Assembly (NCBI RefSeq): GCF_040372165.1
Contig: NZ_BAABWG010000003.1
Span: 707,739-771,738 of the forward strand
Length of the DNA: 64,000 bases
From: Hydrogenophaga sp040372165
Lineage (GTDB): Bacteria > Pseudomonadota > Gammaproteobacteria > Burkholderiales > Burkholderiaceae_C
Reading direction: 5' to 3'
A program made the translations under genes and the position numbers. Under the pieces are notes generated by a model. That model did no database searches, had not been told where the DNA came from, and saw only the letters and a list, made by a program, of their open reading frames with translations. Positions within the stretch are counted from its first letter, which is position 1; each line of letters opens with the position of its first letter. This document shows, piece after piece, positions 16,997 to 25,915 of this stretch.

Positions 16997-17944
16997 ATGA
17001 GGCGTGTATTTGGCTTGGGCTTGGACATGAATAACGAGGCTGCTGGTTTGTTGGAAGTAGTCGGGAAGCGGGTTCGCCAAATTGCTGAGCCCGCGTCGTC
17101 ATTGCCCCGCTCGTCGAATGAGTCAGATCTGGCTCTTGTACCTTTTCTTAAATGGCCGGGCGGTAAGCGGTGGTTCGTCTGCAACCACGCTGAGCTACTA
17201 CCAACAGAGTACGGTACATACGTAGAACCGTTCTTGGGTGCTGGAGCTGTCTATTTCTACCTAAAGCCAACGATTGCACTGCTCGGCGACGTGAACGCTG
17301 AACTCGTAGATGCGTATCGCGTAATTAAAGACAACTGGCAAGGGCTCGACGCCAGTTTGCACTATCGTCATCGTCGGCATCGCGAGGATCCAGACTATTA
17401 CTACTATTGGCTTCGTGCCAAGGTGCCAACCAATTTAGTACAGCGGGCATCGAGACTTATCTATCTCAACCGGACATGCTTCAACGGGATCTACCGAGTA
17501 AACCAACAAGGCCAGTTCAATGTTCCAAGGGGCTCCAAAGACAAGGTGGTGATTGAGTCTGACAACTTCGAGTCAATGTCCAAAGTCCTTGCGGGTGCGG
17601 AGTTGGTTGCCGGTGATTTCGAGTCGCTCATCGACAGATCTAAGGGTGGGGATTTTGTCTTTTGTGATCCGCCCTACACCGTCCGGCATAACTACAACGG
17701 ATTCCGGAAATATAACGAAGTGCTGTTTTCTTGGGCGGACCAAGTGCGTTTAGCACAAGCGCTAGCTCGTGCGGCTTTGCGTGGGGTGAAGGTGGTCTGC
17801 ACTAACGCGAATCATCAGTCGGTCCGTGAACTCTACCAAAGCAAAATTTTTGAGCAAAGGGTTGTGTCGCGATACTCGCATATCTCGGCTGGCAACGCTG
17901 GGAGAAGCTACTTTGAGGAGCTCGTCATCCGAGCCAACGTCTAG
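16997..17944 (+). CDS. D12-class (Dam-type) adenine-N6 DNA methyltransferase
   Basis: 315 residues. Dam-family motifs are in order: FLKWPGGKRW (SAM-binding motif I, residues ~50-58), FLGAGAVYFYL, the GDVNAELVDAYR segment, RLIYLNRTCFNGIYRVN, and the catalytic DPPY near residue 224. The enzyme methylates adenine in a specific DNA site, unknown here. No ribosome site is clear; the ATG at 17027 is as likely as 16997. It stops 18 bases before the HerA-like gene, with GGGAGG between, so the two are one operon. Base composition is visibly more A/T-rich than the catabolic genes. It probably marks self DNA for the nuclease pair behind it, as in restriction-like systems. Confidence 0.88.
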   Translation: MRRVFGLGLDMNNEAAGLLEVVGKRVRQIAEPASSLPRSSNESDLALVPFLKWPGGKRWFVCNHAELLPTEYGTYVEPFLGAGAVYFYLKPTIALLGDVNAELVDAYRVIKDNWQGLDASLHYRHRRHREDPDYYYYWLRAKVPTNLVQRASRLIYLNRTCFNGIYRVNQQGQFNVPRGSKDKVVIESDNFESMSKVLAGAELVAGDFESLIDRSKGGDFVFCDPPYTVRHNYNGFRKYNEVLFSWADQVRLAQALARAALRGVKVVCTNANHQSVRELYQSKIFEQRVVSRYSHISAGNAGRSYFEELVIRANV

Positions 17945-17962
17945 AAAATATAGGGAGGTTCT

Positions 17963-19984
17963 ATGCCTGATCTTGGCAGTCTTATCAACGTTGCGGCAAC
18001 ACAAAGCAATCCTATCGATGCGCTTCGTTCATTTATGGAACGCGAAGAGCAGATGGAAGCGGCGCGTCGTACTAGCGATATGCGCTTTGTCGGCTATGTA
18101 TTGGAGTTGGGCTTTGAAGTTGCGAAGATCATTACGAGCGACCCTTACAAGGTCGCGGTTGGTGGGATTCCTCGAGGCTCTTTCCTCATCATGACGCCGA
18201 CTGCCACCAGCGGCGGTGCCCAGCCTGCGCCACCACACTTCACGCTCCTCAGAGTTACTGGCGTGTCGCCCACTCCGCTGTCCAATCAAGTGCAGCAGAC
18301 TTACTTTGAGTTGCATAAGAAGTCCATGCCTGAGCTGGATGTGTGGACCCAGAGTGAGCTTCAATGGGGGGCTCTGGATTGTGATGTGCTTGGCATGTTC
18401 TACGCGAATCCGGAAAACATGTCTGAGCTAAATTTCTCCGGTGATGTCAATAACGTGGTTAGTGCACATCGCTATAAGGTCTTTGCTCCTGATGAGGCCC
18501 TGCTCGGACTAATTGTCAACGGTATGGTCAAACGCGAGCAGCAGGCAACCATAGGCACTCTACGCACGATGGAGTGTGGGCTTTTCAGTCACGGGGCTGT
18601 AGCAGGCATAGAGGTCTCGATCTCCATGAAGGACTTCAAGGGGTGTCGAACAGCTATGTTTGGCAAGACTCGCTTGGGCAAATCCAACGTAGTCAAACTG
18701 CTTTCTCAGGCGATGCTTGACACCACCGAGGGGGATAGCTCAGTCGGCCAACTCATCTTTGATATCAACGGCGAGTACGCCAACGACAACCCGCAGGATG
18801 GCAATCGTTCGCTTCGCTCTGCAAACGAGGCAAGATGCCAAGTCTATGCACTGACTGATCGCCCAGGAACCCCATCGCGACCGCTTCGATTGAACTTTTA
18901 TGAGCAGCCGGCTGCGTGCTTAGAAGTTCTTGCTTCTCTTCTAGAGCAAGATAATCAGCGATCTAACTACATCCGGGCATTTGCAGCAGTTCAACTACCC
19001 GAAATTGGTGAGATAGCCGCAATGGATCAAAGTGATGGAAGTAGGGCCGTCCGCAAGATCCAGGCCTATTGGGCCTGCTTGAATAAGGCTGGATTTCGCG
19101 TAGATGAGAGTAGGCTCAGAGGTCTGCGACTGCGCGCAACTCAACATGTCAAAGGCTTTGACTGCCACTACAAAGACCCAATTCGTACAGCTGCGTATGC
19201 CTCAGTGCGTCCCAATGAGCAACCTCCTGGCAACCCCACCAACCTAGACGAATTGCAGGCGGAGCTGGAGGTGTTGGCAAGGTGGAGGAGGGAAGACGCC
19301 GACAACAGTCTATTGAGGAGCAATGGTCGTCCGGTTTTCGACGCAGAGATGGCAGCCTTGCTTGACTTCCTCAATCCAGCCACTGGGTCGGGACCATCGT
19401 TACTTCGGACCTACCAGCAGTATCACGCTCCAGATGCTGGCGACTTTCAAACCGAAATCCTCGAGCTTCTTGACGAAGGTAAAACGGTCATACTCGATCT
19501 GGGCAACGCGACGGATAGTACTAGAAGGTATTTTTCGAATTTGCTTTCAACGGCAGTCTTTCGAGCACAAGAAACGAAGTTTGTATCCAACACCCTCGGT
19601 AATCACTACGTACAGCTCTACTTCGAGGAAGCCCATAATCTTTTCCCGCCAGAAAGTAAGGACCTGACAGGGGTCTACGCGCGTTTTGCCAAAGAAGGAG
19701 CCAAGTTTCACATCGGCATGGTCTATTCGACACAGTCACCTTCGACGATCAACAAGGAGTTGCTGGCCCAAACGGAGAATTTTTTCGTTGGACATCTTTC
19801 AAGCCAAGACGAAGTGAGAGCTTTGGCTCGCGTGCAGATTGCCTATTCAGGCGCCGAGGAAGACATTTTGCGTGCGAAGACGCCTGGCTACATGCGGATG
19901 CTGACTATGTCTCATCGGTTCATCATCCCGACTCAGGCCTTCAAGTTTGAAGCGCAACCTTCGGCTACGCCCGTGCAGGGTTAA
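17963..19984 (+). CDS. HerA-type DNA-translocating ATPase
   Basis: 673 residues. Walker A is GKTRLGKS (residues ~234-241), the HerA/DUF87 version; Walker B is LYFEEAHNLFP (residues ~552-562) with the Glu-Glu pair typical of HerA/FtsK motors; a likely sensor is GMVYSTQSPSTINKELL. Residues 1-200 form a beta-rich N-terminal region compatible with a HAS barrel. HerA proteins form hexamers that pump DNA through a partner nuclease. The NurA-like gene starts 15 bases downstream and the methyltransferase lies 18 bases upstream. The ~200-residue stretch between Walker A and B is longer than in archaeal HerA. Role in phage defence is inferred from the gene set. Confidence 0.88.
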   Translation: MPDLGSLINVAATQSNPIDALRSFMEREEQMEAARRTSDMRFVGYVLELGFEVAKIITSDPYKVAVGGIPRGSFLIMTPTATSGGAQPAPPHFTLLRVTGVSPTPLSNQVQQTYFELHKKSMPELDVWTQSELQWGALDCDVLGMFYANPENMSELNFSGDVNNVVSAHRYKVFAPDEALLGLIVNGMVKREQQATIGTLRTMECGLFSHGAVAGIEVSISMKDFKGCRTAMFGKTRLGKSNVVKLLSQAMLDTTEGDSSVGQLIFDINGEYANDNPQDGNRSLRSANEARCQVYALTDRPGTPSRPLRLNFYEQPAACLEVLASLLEQDNQRSNYIRAFAAVQLPEIGEIAAMDQSDGSRAVRKIQAYWACLNKAGFRVDESRLRGLRLRATQHVKGFDCHYKDPIRTAAYASVRPNEQPPGNPTNLDELQAELEVLARWRREDADNSLLRSNGRPVFDAEMAALLDFLNPATGSGPSLLRTYQQYHAPDAGDFQTEILELLDEGKTVILDLGNATDSTRRYFSNLLSTAVFRAQETKFVSNTLGNHYVQLYFEEAHNLFPPESKDLTGVYARFAKEGAKFHIGMVYSTQSPSTINKELLAQTENFFVGHLSSQDEVRALARVQIAYSGAEEDILRAKTPGYMRMLTMSHRFIIPTQAFKFEAQPSATPVQG

Positions 19985-19999
19985 AAAGGGGATTCGGCA

Positions 20000-21337
20000 A
20001 TGCCCTACGCACAAGGAACGCGCTTGCCTGGAGAGTCGGCGTCTAAGCTGGGCCACTTGGCTGTTATCGAGAGCCCTTGGGTGCGCTCACTGGTCGATGA
20101 CTTCGAGGGAGCTACACCTGTTGATGGTGACCCCTCAAACACGCAGTGGCATAACTTCAGCCCGACTGGCATCGAGCCGTTGAGGAACATTTGGGCTGTG
20201 GACGGTTCGTTTGTTCCTGTCCGCTCTGAGCAGATGCCTCCACGGGAAGTTGCTTTCGTCAAAACGGCACTCTTAATGCTTGATCGGGTCAAGCTTGATG
20301 CTATCGACAATGACCTGCCACATCCCCTGCTTTTGCGTGACGCTCTTAAAGACTCAGGCGTACAACATGCCACAGTTTTTCCGCTTAAAAACGTGCGAAC
20401 CAGCATGGGGACGAACTTCGAGGCGGTTCGTAACATCGTCCGCGACTCTATTCGCGCTGACCAAGGGGGCTGCTTTCATGAGACCATGAAGTGGTTGGCC
20501 TACAAAAAGTGGGAACCTGAGGGGCAAGCGAGTTCTCCAGCCTTTCAGTGTCCCCATTGTCGGGTAGACATTCTGGGTGGCCTAGCGCACGACTGTGACG
20601 ACGGGAGTTGCCCTCAGTGCGGAGGCCAAGTCTACCTGTCTGATATCTGGGGCTTCCACATGGAGATGGGAGAGGATAGCGCGCCGGAATCGATAGCATC
20701 TTCTTATATGCTGGTGATGGAGCATCTAATGCTCTTCACCGCAATACGGCTGATGTGGGCCCACAGCGATCGCGCGCTGGTTTCAAACACGCTTTTCATT
20801 AAGGATGGACCGCTGACGTTGCGGAGTCAATATTCCAAAATGGTTCCAAGCGTCCGAGAATTCCTACAGTTCGCCAAAGATGTTGGTCGGCCTGTTCATG
20901 TTATTGGCCAGGAAAAGACCGGAACATTCGCCGATCACCTTGGCTCAATCGTTCGATTCGCAGCACCACATAGCCGCGGTGAACCGATGACCTACTCGCC
21001 CCTGCCGCACGGCTATGTGCACAAGGAGGTCTATCGAACCCCTGCCGCGGCAAACCCCTACGGTCTCAAGACCAACTGGGGAGAAAAACTTTACGTCAAA
21101 GTCGATCCGGGTGCTTATATGGTTCTGAACGTCCCGACGGGAAACTACTTTCCGGCTGACGATAGGCCTCTCGCCGGGGATCTAATTGGGCTCGATCGCA
21201 TACTCGCCACGCTTCCCGCACTTGTGAGTCACAAGTTTGAAGGGGCACTCTATCCAGTTGAGCTCGCAAATGGTATTGCTTCTATGTCAAGCTATCCATC
21301 AGCAGCGATTCTTCAGAGGTTTATGGAAAGCTCATGA
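20000..21337 (+). CDS. NurA-type nuclease with an inserted zinc ribbon
   Basis: 445 residues. NurA metal-site motifs are visible: IWAVDGSFVPV (Asp, residue ~69) and LFIKDGPLTLRSQ (Asp, residue ~271), followed by VIGQEKTGTFADHL. Between them (residues ~183-210) is a four-cysteine zinc ribbon, CPHC and CPQC, which ordinary NurA proteins lack. NurA is a 5'-end nuclease that works on the HerA ring. It is coupled to the HerA gene (15-base gap, AAGGGG site). The whole protein is longer than the archaeal family (~340 residues). The nuclease call rests on motif spacing and the HerA partner and is good but not certain. Confidence 0.78.
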   Translation: MPYAQGTRLPGESASKLGHLAVIESPWVRSLVDDFEGATPVDGDPSNTQWHNFSPTGIEPLRNIWAVDGSFVPVRSEQMPPREVAFVKTALLMLDRVKLDAIDNDLPHPLLLRDALKDSGVQHATVFPLKNVRTSMGTNFEAVRNIVRDSIRADQGGCFHETMKWLAYKKWEPEGQASSPAFQCPHCRVDILGGLAHDCDDGSCPQCGGQVYLSDIWGFHMEMGEDSAPESIASSYMLVMEHLMLFTAIRLMWAHSDRALVSNTLFIKDGPLTLRSQYSKMVPSVREFLQFAKDVGRPVHVIGQEKTGTFADHLGSIVRFAAPHSRGEPMTYSPLPHGYVHKEVYRTPAAANPYGLKTNWGEKLYVKVDPGAYMVLNVPTGNYFPADDRPLAGDLIGLDRILATLPALVSHKFEGALYPVELANGIASMSSYPSAAILQRFMESS

Positions 21338-21450
21338 CGCAGCCTAGCGGAGAGTTTGAGCAGCTCGCGTAATCTTCGATCGTCTTCGGATGTCCAAGAT
21401 GGCGGATTTTGTGTGAGTGGCTGCGCAAGAACCCAGAAAAGGAACTCCTC

Positions 21451-22422
21451 GTGCCACTTGATCTCTCCAAAACACTTGTTGTTGGTATTTCTGCAACCGC
21501 GCTCTTTGACCTCAAAGAGGCGGATGCTATGTTTAGAGCTAAGTTTCGCGAGGACAAAGAAACGGCTGTCGCCGAATATCGCGCCTACATGTTGGAACGA
21601 GAAAGCGAACCTCTAGAAGATGGCACGGGCATGCTCCTCGTGAGGGCTCTTTTGGCGCTAAACAAATACCAAAAGCAGGGAGAAACGAGTCCACTTGTAG
21701 AAGTGGTCGTGATGTCTCGCAACAGCCCAGAAACAGGCGTGAGGGTATTTAATAATATTCGGACTCGCGACCTCCCTATCAGCAGGCATGCCTTCACGGG
21801 AGGTGAGTCGGTCGTCGACTACCTAGAAGCCTTTGATGTTGATCTCTTTCTAACGACGAATGCAGAGGATGCGCAGCGGGTCATAGACGGCGGAACCTGC
21901 GCGGCGGCAGTCCTGAAAGCCCCGCCGAGCGATAGACTAATGCCGCCGGAAAACCAAGTGAGGATAGCCTTTGATGGTGATGCGGTGCTCTTTGATGACA
22001 GCAGTGAGATCGTCTACAAGACAAAAGGTCTAACTGATTTTCATGAAAGCGAAGATGCCCAGCAAGATGTCCCGATGCAGCATGGCCCATACGCCACTCT
22101 AGTTGGTAAGTTGTCTCAATTGCAGGAAAGACTGCCTTTCAGTGTAGAGTTTTCTCCTGTTCGTATTGCGATCGTCACCGCAAGAAACGCCCCGGCAGAA
22201 ATGCGAGTAATTAAGACCCTTCGTTCATGGGGTGTCTATGTGAACGAGATATTTTTCCTTGGCGGCGTTGAAAAGACGAAAGTTGTGAAGGCTTTTCGTG
22301 CACATATCTTCTTTGATGATCAAGATCTTCATCTCGAGCTTGCGGCACAGCACGTTCCCTCGGGTCGCGTGCCTTATAGGTCAGACTCCCCGCTGTACGT
22401 CCCGCCTGTTAGCGAAGAATAG
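21451..22422 (+). CDS. 5'-nucleotidase (PF06189-type)
   Basis: 323 residues. Clear family stretches: KTLVVGISATALFDL at the start, VVVMSRNSPETGVRVFNNI, RHAFTGGESVVDYLEAFDVDLFLTTN, and the HAD-like RIAFDGDAVLFDD with catalytic aspartates. The end has VTARNAPAEMRVIKTLRSWGV. Family enzymes remove phosphate from nucleoside monophosphates. GTG at 21451 is chosen because AAGGA lies seven bases before it and the conserved part begins there. It follows the NurA-like gene by 113 bases on the same strand and shares the island's lower GC. It may be the fourth member of the defence set or an unrelated neighbour; stand-alone relatives occur in beta-proteobacteria. Confidence 0.88.
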   Translation: MPLDLSKTLVVGISATALFDLKEADAMFRAKFREDKETAVAEYRAYMLERESEPLEDGTGMLLVRALLALNKYQKQGETSPLVEVVVMSRNSPETGVRVFNNIRTRDLPISRHAFTGGESVVDYLEAFDVDLFLTTNAEDAQRVIDGGTCAAAVLKAPPSDRLMPPENQVRIAFDGDAVLFDDSSEIVYKTKGLTDFHESEDAQQDVPMQHGPYATLVGKLSQLQERLPFSVEFSPVRIAIVTARNAPAEMRVIKTLRSWGVYVNEIFFLGGVEKTKVVKAFRAHIFFDDQDLHLELAAQHVPSGRVPYRSDSPLYVPPVSEE

Positions 22423-22510
22423 GAGGTGTAGTTTTCCAGGCCGGGCTGCACAACTTTTTGAGTGAGCTTGTCATCGTCGCCAAACGCAGCAGCCAATCTG
22501 ACTTGCCCCC

Positions 22511-22870
22511 ATGCCCCCCAACAACCACAGCACCCCGAAAGACCGCGTCCTACAAGGCTTGGACACCATCCCCGTTGACCGCACGGTGGAGGTGTCGCTT
22601 CGCGACCTGATGTTTGTCCATCAAATGCTGGGTGAGTTTGTGCAGTTCTTTCGCCAGCCCACGCATTGGCCAAACCTGGATGCTGTTCAGCGCTTCATGG
22701 GTGGGCGGGATACGGGAGGTGGAACAGAAGTGCTGTTCGAGGCGTACTACGAGCGCATGCGGGACATGATTCCTGCAGACATCGACGATGCCATGAACGA
22801 CACCAGCCGATTTGAACACCCGTTGCCGCCGGACTACTTTGTGGAAGACTGGTCGTCAGATAAAGAGTGA
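22511..22870 (+). CDS. Hypothetical protein
   Basis: 119 residues, soluble and acidic, with no domain I recognise. It starts Pro/Asn-rich, then has VSLRDLMFVHQMLGEFVQFFRQPTHWP and ends in an acidic tail (VEDWSSDKE). The codon pattern looks like normal coding DNA of the host rather than the island. It lies 88 bases after the 5'-nucleotidase and ends 160 bases before the convergent importer gene. Confidence 0.6.
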   Translation: MPPNNHSTPKDRVLQGLDTIPVDRTVEVSLRDLMFVHQMLGEFVQFFRQPTHWPNLDAVQRFMGGRDTGGGTEVLFEAYYERMRDMIPADIDDAMNDTSRFEHPLPPDYFVEDWSSDKE

Positions 22871-22904
22871 CAGCCAGTTCGCAGGCACGTAGGCAGGTAG
22901 GCCA

Positions 22905-22975
22905 TCCGAGCCGAAGGGAAGAGGAGAGAAGGCGAGGCGAGAGGGAATCAGGACAAAAGAAAGGCGGCAAGCCCC
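22905..22975. repeat. Purine-rich low-complexity spacer
   Basis: A/G-rich run of GAAGG/GAGAG-type units between the hypothetical gene and the end of the permease gene. No T-run terminator is visible in this 160-base convergent gap. Confidence 0.4.
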
Positions 22976-23030
22976 CAAAGACCTGCCGCTTCCCATTTCT
23001 TCTTGTCAATCAACCGAGAAGAACTGAACC

Positions 23031-24104
23031 CTACTTCCCCACCACCCGCCGCCTCACCGGGAACAAATGCCAGTCCCACCGCTTGGTGATGGACCCCCAC
23101 ACACCGCCCGGTGCCCACAGCACAATCACCACCGTTAGCACGCCCAGTGCGATCAGGTACCAGCTGCCGAAGTCGCTTAACCACTCCCTCAAAAAGAAGT
23201 AGACCAGCGCGCCCAAAATTGGGCCTTCGATGGTGCCGATGCCGCCGATGACGACGGCGAAGAACATCAACGCGGTCCAGTTCATGGAGAAGGCTGCATC
23301 AGGCGACACACGCAGCTTGGTGATGAACAGCAGCGCACCGGCCATGGCGGCGGCGCCGCCGGCGGCGATGTACACCGCCCACTTGATGCGCGGCACGCTC
23401 ACGCCCAGGGTTTCAGAGGCCACTTCGCTGTCGCGCACGGCCGTCAAGGCTAGGCCCCAGCGGGTGCGCAGCAAGGCGTACAGCGCCAGCGTGCCGCCCA
23501 CGCCCAATGCAAGGGCCAGCCACAGCGTGATGGAAAACCGTGTGTCGACCGACATGCCCTTCAGCAAGGGCGCAATGCTCACGCCCGAGCCGCCGCTGAC
23601 TTGCGGCAGGTTGGTCACAATCAGGCGGATGGCTTCGGCCATGACCCAGGTGCCAATGGCGAAGTAGGCGCCGCGCAGGCGGAAGGCGATCATGGCGGCG
23701 GGAATGGCCAGCAGTGCGCCGGTGATGCCGGCGGCCGGGATCACCCAGAACACCGGCACGCCGCCGTGCAAGCCAAAGATGACCAGGCAATACGCGCCAA
23801 TGCCGATAAAAGCCTGCTGGCCCATGGACGCCAGGCCGCCGTAGCCGGCGAGCAGGTTCCACATTTGCGCCAGTGCCAGGATGCACAAAAATTCGGTCAC
23901 CAGCCGGATGTCGCCTTTGGAGCCCCACCAGGGCATGGAGGCAATGGCGGCCACCAGGATGAGGCCGCCAATGGCCGCCGCAAAGCCCAGCGGCGTGGCG
24001 CGGGTGACGCGGTAGGAACCCGCTGCCGTGGCTGTCGCAGCCGTGTCCGGCGGGGATGACGATGAAGAAGGTGATGATGAAGGATTCAATGTCTCGGTAC
24101 TCAT
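23031..24104 (-). CDS. Branched-chain-type ABC importer, LivM-like permease
   Basis: 357 residues with about nine hydrophobic segments. Typical LivM stretches include LVTEFLCILALAQMWNLLAGYGGLASMGQQAFIGIGAY and the EAA-like loop in AVRDSEVASETLGVSVPRIKWAVYIAAGGAAAMAGALL. It has a Thr/Ser-rich cytoplasmic N-terminus of ~30 residues. It is the last gene of the long catabolic transcript, after LivH, LivF and LivG types. Together with the two binding proteins it forms an importer, probably for an aromatic substrate rather than amino acids, judging by the operon. Confidence 0.9.
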   Translation of the reverse strand: MSTETLNPSSSPSSSSSPPDTAATATAAGSYRVTRATPLGFAAAIGGLILVAAIASMPWWGSKGDIRLVTEFLCILALAQMWNLLAGYGGLASMGQQAFIGIGAYCLVIFGLHGGVPVFWVIPAAGITGALLAIPAAMIAFRLRGAYFAIGTWVMAEAIRLIVTNLPQVSGGSGVSIAPLLKGMSVDTRFSITLWLALALGVGGTLALYALLRTRWGLALTAVRDSEVASETLGVSVPRIKWAVYIAAGGAAAMAGALLFITKLRVSPDAAFSMNWTALMFFAVVIGGIGTIEGPILGALVYFFLREWLSDFGSWYLIALGVLTVVIVLWAPGGVWGSITKRWDWHLFPVRRRVVGK

Positions 24105-24117
24105 GATGAGGACTGCC

Positions 24118-24190
24118 TGTTCTTATCTGTCTGTCGATTTGCCTGTCTGTCTCTGTCTCTGTATCTGCCTGCTTGTCTGGCTGGCTGTTC
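24118..24190. repeat. TGTC/CTGT short-period repeat between permease genes
   Basis: The spacer between the two permease genes is a run of CTGT, CTGC and CTGG four-base units. It holds no obvious ribosome site. It probably grew by slipped-strand copying. Confidence 0.7.
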
Positions 24191-24193
24191 AGA

Positions 24194-25087
24194 TCAGCGG
24201 TCGCGCGTCTTGGGGAACAAGCCGTTGGGCTTGAGCACCAGCACCACCAGAAACATCAGGTGGCCGGCCAAGATGCCCCAGCCGGGGTCGAACGCGGCGC
24301 CAATGGCTTGAGCAATGCCGAGCAGAATGCCGCCGGCCAGCGTGCCCCAGAGCGAGCCCAGGCCGCCGATGATGACGGCCTCAAACGCGTAGAGCAGGCG
24401 CGCCGGGCCGTCCATGGGGCCCAGCGTGGAGCGCATGATGAGAAAGGTGCCGGCCAGCGCGATGATGGCGCCGGCAATGGCCATGGCCAGGCCGTACAAG
24501 TGCTTGTGGTGAATGCCCATGAGCTGCGCGGTGACCGGGTCGTCCGACGCGGCGCGGAAGGCGCGGCCAATGGCGGTGGCGCGGAACAGCCACTGCAGGC
24601 CCACGATCACGCCCACGGCACACACGGCGGTGATGAGCGGCAGCACGCCAATGGCCACACCGTCGCCCAGCGACCAGCTCATGGTGGCGACGTCGCCCGT
24701 GTCCAGGCGGCGCACGTCGGCGCTGAAGACTTCGAGCATCAGGTTTTGCACGATGATGGACAGGCCAAACGTCACCAGCAGGGGCGAGAGAATGTCGTGG
24801 CCGAGCGTGCGGTTGAGCACCAGGCGTTGCAGCGCATAAGCGAGCATGGCCATGGCTGGCACCACGAGCAGCAGGCTGGCCCAGGCCCACCAGGCGCTGC
24901 CGCCGCTGTTGATGAGCGGGGCCACAGCGGCCACGGAGCCAAAGCCGGCCAGCACGATCAAATCGCCATGGGCGATGTTGACCATGCGCATGATGCCGAA
25001 GGACAAGGAAAGTCCGGTGGCAAACAATGCATAGAGCCCGCCGAGCAGCAGGCCTTGCATGAGGGTGTTGATCCAGTCGGTGATCAT
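24194..25087 (-). CDS. Branched-chain-type ABC importer, LivH-like permease
   Basis: 297 residues with about eight hydrophobic segments. Family stretches: NTLMQGLLLGGLYALFATGLSLSFGIMRMVNIAHGDLIVLAG, FRAASDDPVTAQLMGIHHKHLYGLAMAIAGAIIALAG (EAA-like loop) and YAFEAVIIGGLGSLWGTLAGGILLG. It partners with the LivM-type permease downstream. Gaps to its neighbours are 89 and 99 bases, long for such operons and filled with repeat-like DNA. Confidence 0.92.
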   Translation of the reverse strand: MITDWINTLMQGLLLGGLYALFATGLSLSFGIMRMVNIAHGDLIVLAGFGSVAAVAPLINSGGSAWWAWASLLLVVPAMAMLAYALQRLVLNRTLGHDILSPLLVTFGLSIIVQNLMLEVFSADVRRLDTGDVATMSWSLGDGVAIGVLPLITAVCAVGVIVGLQWLFRATAIGRAFRAASDDPVTAQLMGIHHKHLYGLAMAIAGAIIALAGTFLIMRSTLGPMDGPARLLYAFEAVIIGGLGSLWGTLAGGILLGIAQAIGAAFDPGWGILAGHLMFLVVLVLKPNGLFPKTRDR

Positions 25088-25186
25088 GATGGGGAACTCA
25101 CAGGAGAGGGGTGGTGTGTAGAGATTGCGGGGAATGCAAGGTGCAAGGGTTCCGCATGGGAGAGGTACCTTGGCCTGGCTTATGGC

Positions 25187-25915
25187 TTACACACCGAAAT
25201 AGGCTTGGGTGATCTGTTCGCGGGTGAGCGTGTTGGGTGCGCCCTCCAGCGACACACGGCCTTCCTGAAAACAGTACACACGGTCGGCAGCGTCGAGCGC
25301 CTGGCGAATGTCTTGCTCCACCACCAGCACCGAGGTGCCTTGCTCGCGCACGCGCGGCAGCATCTGGTAGATCTCGCGCACGATGATGGGCGCCAGACCA
25401 AGCGACAGTTCGTCGCACAGCAGCAGTGTGGGGTTGGACATCAGCGCGCGGCCAATGGCCACCATTTGCTGCTGCCCGCCCGAGAGCTGCGTGCCGGGCT
25501 GGTGCCGGCGCTCACCCAGAATGGGAAACAGCGAATAGATGGCGTCGAGCGACCACGGGCCTTTGCGTTGGGTGTGCCCGCCTACAGCCAAGTTTTCTTC
25601 CACGCTCAGGCTGGGGAACAGCCGGCGCCCTTCGGGCACCATGGCAATGCCCGCCTGAACAATGCGGTAGGCCTCCATGTTGCCAATGGCCTGGCCGTCA
25701 AAAGTGACGGTTTCGGCAGGCGAGGGCAGCAGGCCGCAGATGGCGCGCAGGAAGGTGGTTTTGCCGGCGCCGTTGGCACCGATGATGGCCACCGCCTCGC
25801 CGCGGTTGAGGTGAAAGTCCACGCCGTACAGCGCCTGGAAGTCGCCGTAGTAGGCGTCCATGGCGCGGGTTTGCAGCAGCACGTCTTGCGTGGTGGTGTC
25901 AGTGGGCTGGCTCAT
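25187..25915 (-). CDS. ABC importer ATPase, LivF-like
   Basis: 242 residues. Walker A is GANGAGKTT (residues ~45-53), the signature is LSGGQQQMVAIGRAL, and Walker B is LLLCDELSLGL. The signal MVPEGRRLFPSLSVEENL is typical of LivF. ATG at 25915 overlaps the end of the LivG-type gene by 17 bases, and the longer frame above it lies wholly inside that gene. It powers uptake with LivG. Confidence 0.94.
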   Translation of the reverse strand: MSQPTDTTTQDVLLQTRAMDAYYGDFQALYGVDFHLNRGEAVAIIGANGAGKTTFLRAICGLLPSPAETVTFDGQAIGNMEAYRIVQAGIAMVPEGRRLFPSLSVEENLAVGGHTQRKGPWSLDAIYSLFPILGERRHQPGTQLSGGQQQMVAIGRALMSNPTLLLCDELSLGLAPIIVREIYQMLPRVREQGTSVLVVEQDIRQALDAADRVYCFQEGRVSLEGAPNTLTREQITQAYFGV

